Source of the DNA: Branchipolynoe longqiensis
Taxonomy: Eukaryota; Annelida; Polychaeta; Phyllodocida; Polynoidae
Direction: 5' to 3'
DNA: 64,000 nucleotides
NCBI GenBank assembly: GCA_030323885.1
Contig: CM059199.1
Location: 75,984,781-76,048,780 of the forward strand
Numbering within the stretch: position 1 is the stretch's first letter; the number at the start of each line of letters is the position of its first letter. A program made the translations under genes and the position numbers. Below, in pieces: positions 53,535 through 63,821 of the stretch. The notes below the pieces were generated by a model, which searched no databases, had not been told where the DNA came from, and saw only the letters and a program-made list of their open reading frames with translations.

Positions 53535-53830
53535 GTTGGGGGTTTACATCCGGGCAACATCTAAGGTCATATCAGGACAGATACCGACTTGTGACAGTGC
53601 ACACTCATGGTGAATTTATAGTACTGGCCCACTGGGAAATCTGGCCATGACCCAATATCCCTCTCAGTCACATTATCCTGACACTGAGCTAACCAGTACT
53701 TACCCTATCCTATTAATGCCAAGCGCCAGGATAGAAAGCGGTAAGCATCAATTTTAAAGTCATTGGTTTGACTCAAATGGGAACCAAACTCCTGACCTTC
53801 CACACGCGATTAGCCCACCGCCCCAGTATC
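53535..53830 (-). mobile_element. S1 SINE, minus
   Basis: Tail ttggttgttgggggtttaca ... body catgacccaatatccctctc ... head-proximal aaagtcattggtttgactca. The head is degenerate (acacgcgattagcccaccgc). 53,831-54,230 is unassigned AT-rich sequence. Confidence 0.85.
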
Positions 53831-54234
53831 CTTCTCTACGAAAGAAAACTGAAACCTCCTGAGGCTCATGGATCACTGACCACAGAGAAGCCTTATAATA
53901 TAAATGCCATATAATCCCTCAAGAAAAGTAAAACAAACACTACTTTGGATAATTTGAGCAAAATGGCCGCTTTAGGTCCAATGAGCATGAGTGGAACATT
54001 CAGTCAAGTCTGCTCAAATCACTCGTTTATATTCCACTGAACGGATAAACCAAATGTTGAACTGGTCAATCAATTTATCAAAATGTTACCGATGTGAATA
54101 CATTGTTATTTTGTCCATATTTCTTCTAACTAAATACTTTTATCCGCACTAGACTTTTTCCAAAACATTATTTTCACTCGGTATTTAATGTCCTTCGGTG
54201 AAAATACAACTGATTATCCACACCGACTGACATT

Positions 54235-54900
54235 TTAGAAATAGCAGCCAATATTTCGAAATAGTAGCCAGAATTTTGAAATAGCAGCCAACATTTCGAA
54301 ACAGCAGCCAGCATTTAGAAAATAGCAACCAACATTTAGAAATAACAGCTGACATTTAGAAATATTAGATGGCAATTAATAGAATTAGCAGATTACATTT
54401 AGAAATAACAGATGGTATTTAGAAATAACAGATTACATTAAGAAATAATAGGCAAAAGTCAGGAAATAGGAATTATCAGCTGGCATTCAGAAGTAGCAGA
54501 CGCCATTTAGAAATAGCAAACATCATTTAGAAACCACCACAATTTAGAACTTAGCAACAAGGACCAGTTAAAAGTTAGACATTGGATCTAGAAACAGTAT
54601 ATATTTCGAAATAGTGGATGCCATTTAAAAGCCAAAACCCACATTTAGAAGAGCATATGTGACATTTAGAAATAGCAGACACCATTTAGTAATCGTTGAA
54701 TGAACACTTAGAAATAGCAGACAACATTTAGAAATAGTTGAACAAACACTTAGAAATAACAGGTGACATTTAGAAATAGTTTAACGAACACTTATAAATA
54801 GCATACACCATTTAGAAATAGTTGAACGAACACTTAGAAATATCAGACAACATTTAGAAATAGTTGAACGAACAACTTACAAATAGCAGACGGCATTTCG
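54235..54900. repeat. Degenerate ~18-40-bp repeat catttagaaatagcagac
   Basis: Many variants of acatttagaaatagcagac. From 54,690 a 45-bp higher unit appears (agttgaacgaacacttagaa). The agcagac word overlaps the motif at 2.9-3.8 and 13.2 kb. Confidence 0.75.
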
Positions 54901-55049
54901 ATGGAGCTGACAATAGTGCCAGGTCAACTGTCGGATGCGTAGGCCTTAAAACTCTCCCTTTCTTATGCTTCCTGCCAGCACCCGCCCACCCCCATAGGAG
55001 CACCCCGCACACCCCACATCACCCCCACATCACCCCACATCACCCCCAC

Positions 55050-55590
55050 ACCGGCCCGCTTACGGGTAGGCGGTATTAATGCCACAATCCCATTAAGGCG
55101 AATAAGTCCGTGTTAAGCGACGCACGATAATTGACTAATGGCCGATCGGGGCGAGGCGTAATGGCGGCTCAGGGGGTGAGCACTGGTGAGAGGGGGAGGG
55201 AGGGGGAGAAGGGGCGGGGGGAGGGGGTGTCGATGATCGTCGATCAAGCCTCCCGCAGCCACCCCTCGCTAGGTGCCGCCACCGCTCCCTCCCTAATTAT
55301 ATTCATAACTATATTACACCGGATAAGCACCGCTCACTGCTCACCAGGGGCAGCACGGCGACAATCTATTTCCCGCGCTTTTTGTATATTCTTCTTCTTC
55401 TTCTTCTTCTTCTCTCTCGCTGCAGACGACATCTCGGCTGCTGAGATATTGATAATCAGGCGGTGTGGAGTGGAAGGCGGTGTCGGCATTCAAAATGGCG
55501 GACGTGTGGGTGTGGGTTTAGGCAGACGCCGTTCGTTGTTCATGATGGCGAATTCTGATGGTGGTTATTATTTAGAAGAGAATAACATAG
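55050..55590. promoter_or_regulatory. CpG island with homeodomain and YY1-type motifs
   Basis: ggtattaatgccacaatccc and gataattgactaatggccga (55,067-55,150), a GGGGAGG patch, a (ttc)n run near 55,390-55,412, caaaatggcggac (55,492) and tgatggcgaattc (55,543). The two ATGGCG contexts open only 8- and 16-codon frames. Candidate regulatory island. Confidence 0.35.
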
Positions 55591-55894
55591 TTTAATTGTG
55601 TAGTGTGAATGGAATAGTCCATATTATGTATAACTGTGTGGATGTTATACTATAACGTATAATCTATATCACATTAGTTTGATAAATGTACTATTATCTA
55701 TTTCACTTTAGTTTGATACATATACTATAATCGATTTCACTCTAGTTTAATAAATATACTATAATCTATTTCACTTTAATTTGTTAAATATACTATAATC
55801 TATTTAACATTAAGTTTGATAAATATACTATAATCTATTTTACTTCGACATAGACCGACCGTTTTGCGCAAGTTATGCATCCGTAAAATGAATA

Positions 55895-56085
55895 CAGTAA
55901 AACCTCTCTAACCGACTACCTCCACAAATCGACCACTCCCCTATATTGATCACTTTATTTTGGTCCCAAACGATCGCCCATACAATACTATAGTAACGAT
56001 AATAAAAACCTCCTAAACCACCACCTCCCTAAATGGAACATTTAGAGTCGGTCCCATGGTTCGTCTATTTAGAGAGGTTTTACTG
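55895..56085. mobile_element. Family A MITE, complete, TA-flanked
   Basis: cagtaaaacctctctaaccg to tttagagaggttttactg, with TA at both sides. 191 bp. Best-preserved TIR pair of family A. 55,591-55,894 upstream holds a ~45-bp degenerate repeat (aatatactataatctatttc). Confidence 0.9.
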
Positions 56086-56204
56086 TATATACAAATTTCA
56101 AAGGGAATGAATATAGAACAGTCAACAACAGGTATAAGAACATAATTCATAAAGGTATTTTTGTTATCAGTAATTTGGTCGGTGTGTCGCTGGTATGAGT
56201 ATAT

Positions 56205-56350
56205 AATTGTGTGTAGTTCTCAGAAACTGTGTACCACATTCGTGACATGGAAATCAAAAGTGAAAACATTCCAAATAATAGCAGAAATCTTTTCAATTAA
56301 TAGCAGAATCCATATCCACGTGACGGTTTACATGTTGTGCACCTGTCAGA
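56205..56350. repeat. Family V dispersed repeat, copy 1
   Basis: ctcagaaactgtgtaccaca, gacatggaaatcaaaagtga and catgttgtgcacctgtcaga. Shared with 56,735-57,180 and 60,175-60,445. Ends not defined. Confidence 0.5.
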
Positions 56351-56372
56351 CTATGCACCCTTAAGAGCTGTA

Positions 56373-56728
56373 TTAAAGGTGCATATTCCGATGGTTTTGA
56401 GTTTCTGACATTTTCCTGAGATAAGTATATTAAATTGATCATTATAATCTACCTTACTTTAGTTTGAAGTAACTTTTAATTGAAATGGCTACCTTTTGAG
56501 ATATTTGAAATTCAAAATTGGGGAAATAATTTTGGCAAGCATGCCAGAACTCTGATACCATAGGCTTCTGCAGTAACAGGTTCTATTAAATCGACTCAGT
56601 GTTCCCTTCTATGTGGCAACAAATACTTAATAAGTGCATCAGTATCCAAGTTAGATATATAGAATCAAATCTAGATAAATTGTTTTGATTTTGAAAATTT
56701 GATGCTTCATCGGACTATGCAGCTTTAA
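56373..56728. mobile_element. Family H, complete
   Basis: ttaaaggtgcatattccgat at left, catcggactatgcagcttta plus a at right. 356 bp. Reference copy for the family: both TTAA ends and all blocks are present. Confidence 0.9.
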
Positions 56729-56734
56729 ATTGAA

Positions 56735-57180
56735 ACTTTTGTTCGATTTGGCACTGGACACTGTGACATGGGAACCAAAAGTAAAAACCTACCAAATAAT
56801 ACCAAAACACCTTCCAAATTATGCCTATATGATTTTGTGCTAAAGGGAAAATATGAATAACACATGCATAGCGCATGAAGAGTTTCTATGAAGGTCTGCA
56901 TGTTGTGCATATGTCAGAGTTGAACCAAAATAATTGTACCTTTTGTTATTTAGATCTTATATACATATTGAGCAATTGGTTAATACAATACCACTTGTGT
57001 AACATGAAAATCAAAGACACATGCAGAACATCATTTGAGCATACACAACAGCGTCAAACAAGATTTGATTGACTACAGTTAAGCAAACAACGTTGTCTTA
57101 CAAGAAAAAAGTTGAAAGAATTAGGCTAAATACATGGTGTCAATGTGTAAATTTTCACATTTTCACTCTAGCACACAATT
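56735..57180. repeat. Family V dispersed repeat, copies 2 and 3
   Basis: 56,735-56,925: gacatgggaaccaaaagtaa, tatgattttgtgctaaaggg, gcatgttgtgcatatgtcag. 56,935-57,180: a diverged continuation (taacatgaaaatcaaagaca) and a reverse-oriented attttcactctagcacacaa. Confidence 0.5.
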
Positions 57181-57188
57181 GTACAAGT

Positions 57189-57425
57189 GAAGAGTTCAGG
57201 CGCAAAACCATGTAAACATCAATCCAAAAATGCAATTAAAATAAAAGTTTTGTACCTGATAATAATTTTAATTCTCACTAATTCTACTGTTCTGGTGATG
57301 ACATTATTATGGAGAAATGAACAAAAAAGTAGCAATATAAAAACTTAACTTTTTTTAGGATTGGAATCCAATGTTTATGTCAATTTTTGGATTGGAGTTT
57401 ACATGGTTTTGCACCTGAACTCTTC
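57189..57425. mobile_element. Family B MITE with 4-bp duplication
   Basis: gaagagttcaggcgcaaaac to ggttttgcacctgaactctt plus c. 237 bp, flanked by AAGT on both sides. Same length as the copy at 41.3 kb. Confidence 0.85.
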
Positions 57426-57679
57426 AAGTATAATTTTGAAACTTGTTGTGGGATGTTTTAAATACATGTAGAACTGCCAACAATACCTAACAATAGCCAG
57501 AGGCTACACTAATTATCTGACTTGCTATCAATAGAAGAAAGAATTAATTATCAGCGTCGTAACGTGGAGACCAAATATGCAGTGCCCAGTTTTAGAGAAT
57601 GACCCATTTATTGTAATCAAACGGACGTGTACACTGGCGGGTAGAAATGAGGTCACGAGGCGACGATGAACTGCCAGCC

Positions 57680-58325
57680 TTTGACCAGAGAGCGTGTATA
57701 CAGATGAGAGAGACAACTCCCGCGAAAATCGGTAACACAGGCTACAGTGGCGTTCCTGGCGGTTAGTGTTGAACAAGCTTTGAGTTTGCCATACGTGTAG
57801 TGCAAAACATTTGTTTTTTATTCAAAATTAATAGAAATGCAGAAGCCTAACCTTATCGATTTAATATAATCCTTTTGGTAAAACATGTTTTCTATATGTG
57901 TACTAAGCGGCTTGTTTCTATTTGGTGTAGTTTTAGAGATATTTCACTTTTTCTGTAGGAAGATTGCACATGACCATTGACAATGCCTTGAGTTTGCCGT
58001 ACGCGTAGTGAAAAACGTCAGTTTTATTCCAAATTAATAGAAATCCAGAACCCTAACCATATCAATTTAATATAATCTTGTTGGTAAACATGTTTCCTAT
58101 GTGTATTCCAATCAGTTTGTTTCTAGGTGTTGTAGTTTTAGAGATATTTAACGTTTTCTGTAGGAAGATTGCACACGACCATTGACAATGCCTTGAGTTT
58201 GACAGCTGTGTCATATACTGTTCAACAACCACCACTTGGAGCGCCACAGTCGGCATCTGTTACATGGTGTAGCATGGGAGTTGTCCCTCTCATCTGTATA
58301 CATGCTCTCTGCTTTGACTGAGGCG
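57680..58325. mobile_element. Inverted-repeat-flanked satellite element, second copy
   Basis: About two units (57,781 and 57,989) of the same ~206-bp satellite as 48.0-49.0 kb. They are enclosed by an imperfect ~95-bp inverted repeat whose core is gagttgtccctctcatctgt continuing atacatgctctctg (58,279-58,311), against 57,692-57,724. The flanking arms differ from those of the 48-kb copy. Confidence 0.75.
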
Positions 58326-58338
58326 GCAACCACGGATT

Positions 58339-58665
58339 GGTTGTTGTTGTTTTACGTCCTAGCATCATCTAAGGTCATATCAGAATGGGTACCGACTTGT
58401 GACAGTGCACACACATGGCAACTTTATAGCCCTGCCCCACTGGGAAATCAGGCCACCAGCACCATGACCTAATATCTCACTCAGCGATATTATCCTGACA
58501 CTGAGCAAACCATTCCTTGCCCTATCCTAATAATACCGAACGCCTGGCTAGGAAGCGACAAGTATCAATTTATAAGTCATTGGTTTGACTCGACCGGGAC
58601 CCGAACTCCCAACCTTCCGCACGCGAGGCCCGCACTCTACCGATTCGATACCGGGCCCGGTGGCC
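58339..58665 (-). mobile_element. S1 SINE, full length, minus
   Basis: Tail ttgttgttgttttacgtcct, body caccatgacctaatatctca, B-box region tttgactcgaccgggacccg, head cactctaccgattcgatacc. Best-preserved tRNA-like head of the family on this strand. Confidence 0.85.
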
Positions 58666-58912
58666 ACTACGGAAGGTGAGGAGGAGTGGAGAGTGGCTGG
58701 CAGGTTAAGTGAGGTGGCGCGTGATTGGCTGCTGAGTTGGCCGTCAGCCAATGAGAGAGGGCGATAATGAGTGCGTTGATTGGCGGACTGGACTGCCCCA
58801 TACCAAGCAAGCCTACACTGGCAGTACCCTCATGATTCCAGGCAACCATGCCTCAACGAACAACGTGCATACTTTACGCGGGTTAACTAACAAAAGCTGG
58901 ACTAAAATAATA

Positions 58913-60132
58913 CAGTCAGCTCTGATTAATGCAACACATTCTGTCACACGACAAATAATGTCGGATAGCAAATTGTCAGATTAACCAATTTAGACTATTT
59001 CATGGTCATATCCTTGTAATATATCTAAACTGAAGATAACTATATTGTATCTTTCCTCTGGAATTTCACCACCACTCTCTTCATGTATTACACCCCTCCA
59101 GTTAAGCTTGTAATACCCCTGTCACACTACGACGTAATGAGCCAACGTGAGCCTAACGTGGTGATATTTCGTCATTACGTTGATGTACGTTGGATTACGT
59201 TATGATGACGTAATAATGACGTTAGAGTGACATCGAGCTACGTCACATTACATCGTGTTACGTCGAGATACGTCGAGGTTTTGGACATGTTCAAAAGTTT
59301 TGACGTAGGTCGAACGTAAGGGTTTACGTTCGCCGTACGTTCTGTTCACGTTCAGCGAACGTCAATGACGTTAAACGGACGTTATTCCAACGCTCCTCAC
59401 TACGTTCAACTACGTTCCACTACGTTGACCCCCATTAAACCAAGTGCAAATGCCCACGGGGCGTAATGGGAACGTCAGGACAACGTCAGGAGAACGTCAG
59501 GAGAACGTCAGGAGAACGTGCATTCAACGTACGTTCAACGTCTCATGACGTAGCTAACGTCACGTAGCGTTCTTCTGACGATGGAATAACGTTCATAACG
59601 TTCCGTCAGCGTCATTACGTTCACCTCTCTCGTCAAACGACGGTATCACTACGCTTTACCGACGTTACTCTCTCGTCCACTACGCTGCATCCACGTTCAA
59701 CTTCTGCCCAAATTTGCATACTACGCCGAGAAGTTCAACGTTCTTCACGTTCTCCGTACGTTGACGTCGTTACGTCGTAGTGTGACAGCCCCATAACATC
59801 TGTCGGCAGAATCTGGGACCACTCTAGTCGGGTACTTTCCAGCTTAACTGGTGGGGTTTACTAAGTGTGAGAATTGCCACTGAAAGAAGGTTAAAATCTG
59901 GGATATCTGCGCTAAATCATGTTTGATGGATTTCAAGTGTCAGATTAACCAGAACTGTATAGGCCTGCTATAGCGAATGTTTGTTACAAAAAAGAAGTGT
60001 CCGTGTCGGAAAGCGAGTGTCGGATTAACCAGAGTAATTAGCTTTGATTAACATTGGGGAAATCTGCTGCACCAGAAATTGTGTCGGTAAGCAAAATTTT
60101 AAGATTAACCATTGATTAACCAGAGCTGACTG
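58913..60132. mobile_element. Family G element (CAGT termini) with nested insertion
   Basis: cagtcagctctgattaatgc at left and, in reverse complement, cagtcagctctggttaatca at right. TA precedes it; TT follows. About 540 bp after removing the 680-bp insert. Internal agattaacca/cggattaaccaga words repeat. Pogo/Tigger-like by termini. Confidence 0.75.
59114..59793. mobile_element. ACGT-saturated TIR element, TAA duplication
   Basis: 680 bp flanked by TAA (59,111-59,113; 59,794-59,796). TIR tacccctgtcacactacgac against tggggctgtcacactacgac. By hand count it holds 43 ACGT tetramers, where about 3 would be expected by chance, in contexts aacgtt, gacgtc, tacgtt and cacgta. It contains a short tandem of agaacgtcagg (59,470-59,520). 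No coding frame. Termini fit PIF/Harbinger. Confidence 0.85.
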
Positions 60133-60174
60133 TTCCGCCGAAAGTTCCAATATAATACAACTCTTAAATGATAT

Positions 60175-60445
60175 GGGCCATTCTCAGAAACTGTGTACCA
60201 CAGATTTGGTTTCCATGTTACATTGTTAATGATTTTACCTTTTTGTTTAGGAGGGGGTGATGCGGGGGTGTGAGGGGGGTGATAAGTCAAATAGTTATTA
60301 TTGACTCTGTGTATTAAGTAAGTCAGCAATACTACACATATTTAATCTATCCCACAAAATATATCCAAATTATGCTGATATGATTTTGTGCTAAAGTGAA
60401 AATGTGAAAATTTGAAGGAATAACACATACATAGGACATGTCATG
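60175..60445. repeat. Family V dispersed repeat, copy 4
   Basis: ctcagaaactgtgtaccaca and tatgattttgtgctaaagtg as in copies 1-2, with an unrelated GGGGTG-rich insert at 60,250-60,285. Confidence 0.5.
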
Positions 60446-60451
60446 CATATA

Positions 60452-60786
60452 CAGTACAGCCCCATTAAACCAAGCTCGGTTAAACTAAACGATCGGTTCA
60501 TCCAAACATTTTCAGCGGCGTGGCAAAATACTACCATTTATCATATAAAAAAGTTGGTTAAACCAAAGTCGGTTCACCCAAATTATCGGTTAATCCAAAC
60601 AAAATTGTCGGACCCCAGGCCACTCCATTATGGTTAAACCAAACCTTCATGTGGTTATAACATTATCTGAGACCACACAAACTTTTTTATAATGATAAAT
60701 GGTAGTATTTTGCTGGGCCACCAACAAAATGTTTGGATTAACCGATCGTTTGGTTTAACCGAGCTTGGTTTAACGGGGTCATACTG
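60452..60786. mobile_element. Family F MITE (CAGT termini, TA duplication)
   Basis: cagtacagccccattaaacc to ggtttaacggggtcatactg, flanked by TA. The TIRs extend ~60 bp and are built from repeated ggttaaaccaa words, also present internally. 335 bp. A partial second copy (right end) lies at 60,875-60,952. Confidence 0.9.
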
Positions 60787-60874
60787 TATATAGATAAAAA
60801 AACAATAATCAAAGTGTCCACATACCTTGTATATTACATGTGCATTACACGCTTATTCAAAGTACAAGTCAAAG

Positions 60875-60952
60875 CCAATGCTTGGTTAAACCAATGATTG
60901 GTTAATCCAAACAGATTTCTAGGGTCCCTTCAAGTTTGGTTTAACGAGGTTA
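60875..60952. mobile_element. Family F right-end fragment
   Basis: tgcttggttaaaccaatgat ... agtttggtttaacgaggtta then tactgta. Left side missing. Confidence 0.7.
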
Positions 60953-60984
60953 TACTGTACATGTATATCCCATTCCTAACCGGA

Positions 60985-61578
60985 GCATTGTCTACAAGTA
61001 ACAGGGGCAGTGTCTACGAGTAACCGGGGCGTTGTCTACAAGTAACTGGGGCAGTGTCTATGAGTAACCGGGGCGTTGTCTACGAGTAACCGGGGCAGTG
61101 TCTACGAGTAACCGGGGCGGTATTAACGAGTAACCGGGGCGGTGTCTACGAGTAACCGGGGCGGTGTCTACGAGTAACCGGGGCAGTGTATATGAGTAAC
61201 CGGGGCGGTGTCTACGAGTAACCGGGGCAGTGTCTACGAGTAACTGGGGCAGTGTCTACGAGTAACCGGGGCGGTGTCTACGAGTAACCGGGGCGGTGTC
61301 TACGAGTAACCGGGGCAGTGTCTACGAGTAACCGGGGCGGTGTCTACGAGTAACCGGGGCAGTGTCTACGAGTAACCGGGGCGGTGTCTACGAGTAACCG
61401 GGGCAGTGTCTACGAGCAACCAGGGTGGTGTCTATGAGTAACCGGGGCAGTGTCTACGAGTAACCAGGGTGGTGTCTACGAGTAACGGGGCAGTGTCTAC
61501 GAGTAACCGGGGTGGTGTCTACGAGTAACTGGGGTGGTGTCTACGAGTAACCGCTGCGGTGTCTACGAGTAACCGGGT
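60985..61578. repeat. 22-bp minisatellite taaccggggcggtgtctacg
   Basis: About 26 copies of gagtaaccggggcggtgtct plus ac. A cggt/cagt dimorphism alternates irregularly. CpG in every unit. Confidence 0.9.
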
Positions 61579-61674
61579 ATTATTCAATGCAATTTCGTTT
61601 GTGAATCTCGTTATGGGAAAGACGGGGCGTTCCGTCTCCTCCAAATATTGACGCCTGCATCTCTGGGTTATACT

Positions 61675-62290
61675 ACCCCCCTCCCTCTCCGACCCCCTCC
61701 AACCCCTCACCCCTTCACCCCCCACCTCCCTCACTCCTACCCCCTCCAACCCCTCACCCCCTCAACCCCCACCTCCCTCACTCCTGCCCCCTCCCGCCCC
61801 TCACCCTCACCCCACGCGTCCGTCCCTCCATACCCCACCGTCTCCATCTCCGCCCACATCCTTAGCACTATTCATGCCATCTTCCCCCCCCCCCCCCCCC
61901 CCCCCCCCCACCCCACACCCCGCCCACCCACCCCCCACACCCCTCCCTCCTACCCATATCCCCCTACCCATCCTTCCCACACACCCATCCCATCCCACCG
62001 ACCCCCCCCCCCCCCCCCCCACTCCCCCTCCGACCCCCCCCCCCCCAACACTCACCTAACATCCCCCCAGCCCCCCACAGCCCCACTTAGACCCCCTGCC
62101 CTTCAACCCAAACATCTCGCACACCCAGACACAGTCCACCCACCCACCTTCCTCCTTCCGCCAACCACGTCTGTATTCAGACACCTCCACAAACTCCACC
62201 CGCCCCACCACCCCACGACACCACCCCACCACCATCAACACGTCACAAACTCACCACCACCCCACCTAAGCACCACCCACCCATCCAGCA
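61675..62290. repeat. C-rich tract with long C-runs
   Basis: ccctccaacccctcaccccc words, then C-runs near 61,886-61,909, 62,004-62,020 and 62,034-62,047. C strand on plus. Confidence 0.85.
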
Positions 62291-62374
62291 CCCCGCTCCC
62301 GCCGTCCGTTATTAATTCTGCTGTCGGTGGCGCCCTCTTGCGGTGATTAGTTATAAATCCGGTATCAAACAATA

Positions 62375-62570
62375 GCGCCCTCCGCCCTCCGCCGTGCGCC
62401 CGCGCCGCCCGCCGCCCGCCGCCCTCCGCCCTCCGCCCTCTGCCCTCCGCCCTCCGCCCTCCGCCCGCCGCCCGCCGCCCGCCGCCCGCCGCCCGCCGCC
62501 CTCAGCCCGCCGCCCGCCGCCCGCCGCCCGCCGCTCACCGCCCGCCGCCCGCCGCCCACCGTCTCCCATG
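62375..62570. repeat. (CGCCCGC/CGCCCTC)n array
   Basis: 7-bp words gccctcc and gcccgcc in blocks; CpG in every unit. Bracketed by unique CpG-rich sequence (62,295-62,374 and 62,660-62,780). Confidence 0.9.
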
Positions 62571-62819
62571 CCATATTAAACATCGAATAGCAAACATAGC
62601 CTTCCCCCCACTCCACCCCCACTCTACCCACACTCCACCCACACCCCCACAACCCCGCACACAGTACAAGGCGGGCGCATATTGGGCGTCATTCACACCG
62701 GAAGAGGAGGCTGGCGCCAAGGCCACCAGAGGGCGCCTGGGAGGAGAGAGAGGGGGCGAAGGAGATGCTGGGCTAGTGGGGTCTGTGTGAGAGGGTGGAG
62801 TGGGGGGGGGGTACGAGAG

Positions 62820-63100
62820 ATAAGGGGATATCCCCCTCCTCCTCACCCCCGCCCCCCCTCACGACTGCCCCTGCCCTCCATCCCCCCCTCCCCTGCCCTC
62901 CCCTCCCTTCTCTCCCCCCTCCTCCTCCGCCACCCCCTCCCTCTCCCCTCCCCCTCCGCCCCTCCCCCTCTTCCCCCCTCCCCCTCCCTCCCCCTACTCC
63001 TCCACCACCCCTCCCTCTCCCCTCCCCCTCCCCCCTACCCCTCCTCCCCCTCCCTCCCCCTCCTCCTCCCCATCGCCTCCCCCACGCCCTCCCTCCGCCT
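62820..63100. repeat. CCCT-rich tract
   Basis: ctcccccctcctcctcc words, pyrimidine strand on plus. Preceded by an accggaaga (62,695) in CpG-rich sequence. Confidence 0.85.
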
Positions 63101-63104
63101 TACT

Positions 63105-63440
63105 TCCCCGGTGCCCGGCAGAACGCCGTCGGGCGCCCCGTCGTTAGGAGGTCATTAAATCGGCCTTGTTTGCCGACGTCGCGCCGATATCCGCGCCCAT
63201 GACGCGGCGCCGCTAAGTCACTTCCGGTCGCGCATGCGTGATCCGTGTCGGCGCATGAGCGTGCCGGGCTTTGAGCCGGCACGGACGCCCGAGGGGTGGG
63301 ACGTCCGCCGAACCGGAAGTTCGGCCTCGGACTCGGCGCCGCCGCCAGGGCCGCTTAGGGACGCGGACGCGCATGGGCACACGCAGCTGCACACACGCAC
63401 ACGCAGTACGCACACACGCACGACGAATTTAATTACGGCA
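63105..63440. promoter_or_regulatory. Strong CpG island with ETS and NRF1 motifs
   Basis: acttccgg at 63,220-63,227 is directly followed by tcgcgcatgcgtg (NRF1-like), then ggcgcatgagcg and accggaagt at 63,311-63,319. No low complexity inside. The motif pair within 15 bp is the typical arrangement of housekeeping promoters. No adjacent ORF is convincing; the start site is unknown. Confidence 0.45.
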
Positions 63441-63639
63441 AGTATTGTTTTGATTTCCATCAAATGTTATTTGATAGCAAATTCCCCCCATATACCCCCC
63501 ATATACCCCCCCCCCCCGTCCCTCCACCCCTTCCCTGCACTGAAGGAACATTTAAAGCCTGTTGTACAACTCAACAATGACTAACTCCTGCCTGCAAGAC
63601 CATCACACCACTTGAACCAGTGACAACGTTTTGGTACAA

Positions 63640-63820
63640 TTAAATTTGCATCGTCCGATGGTTTTGAGTTTCTGTCATTTTTCTGAGATAAATATATTAA
63701 ATTGATTGTTATAATTTTACCTTACCTTTGCTTGAAGTAACTTTGATATTAAATGTCTATAACTTTTGAGATATTTGAAGTGCAAATATATATAAGTATA
63801 ATTAATTTGAGCAAGCATAT
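63640..63820. mobile_element. Family H left half, interrupted by SINE C
   Basis: ttaaatttgcatcgtccgat, tctgtcatttttctgagata and tttgagatatttgaagtgca, to gagcaagcata, where SINE C begins. Confidence 0.8.
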
Positions 63821-63821
63821 G

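Noticed and set aside
55131..55595. 154-codon frame on plus
   Set aside because: Mixes a G-rich patch, a (TTC)n Phe run and island sequence; no coherent domain. The ATGGCG starts inside open other, very short frames.
60985..61578. Telomere-like or centromeric repeat
   Set aside because: The 22-bp unit is not TTAGGG-related and the array is only ~0.6 kb, inside ordinary dispersed repeats.
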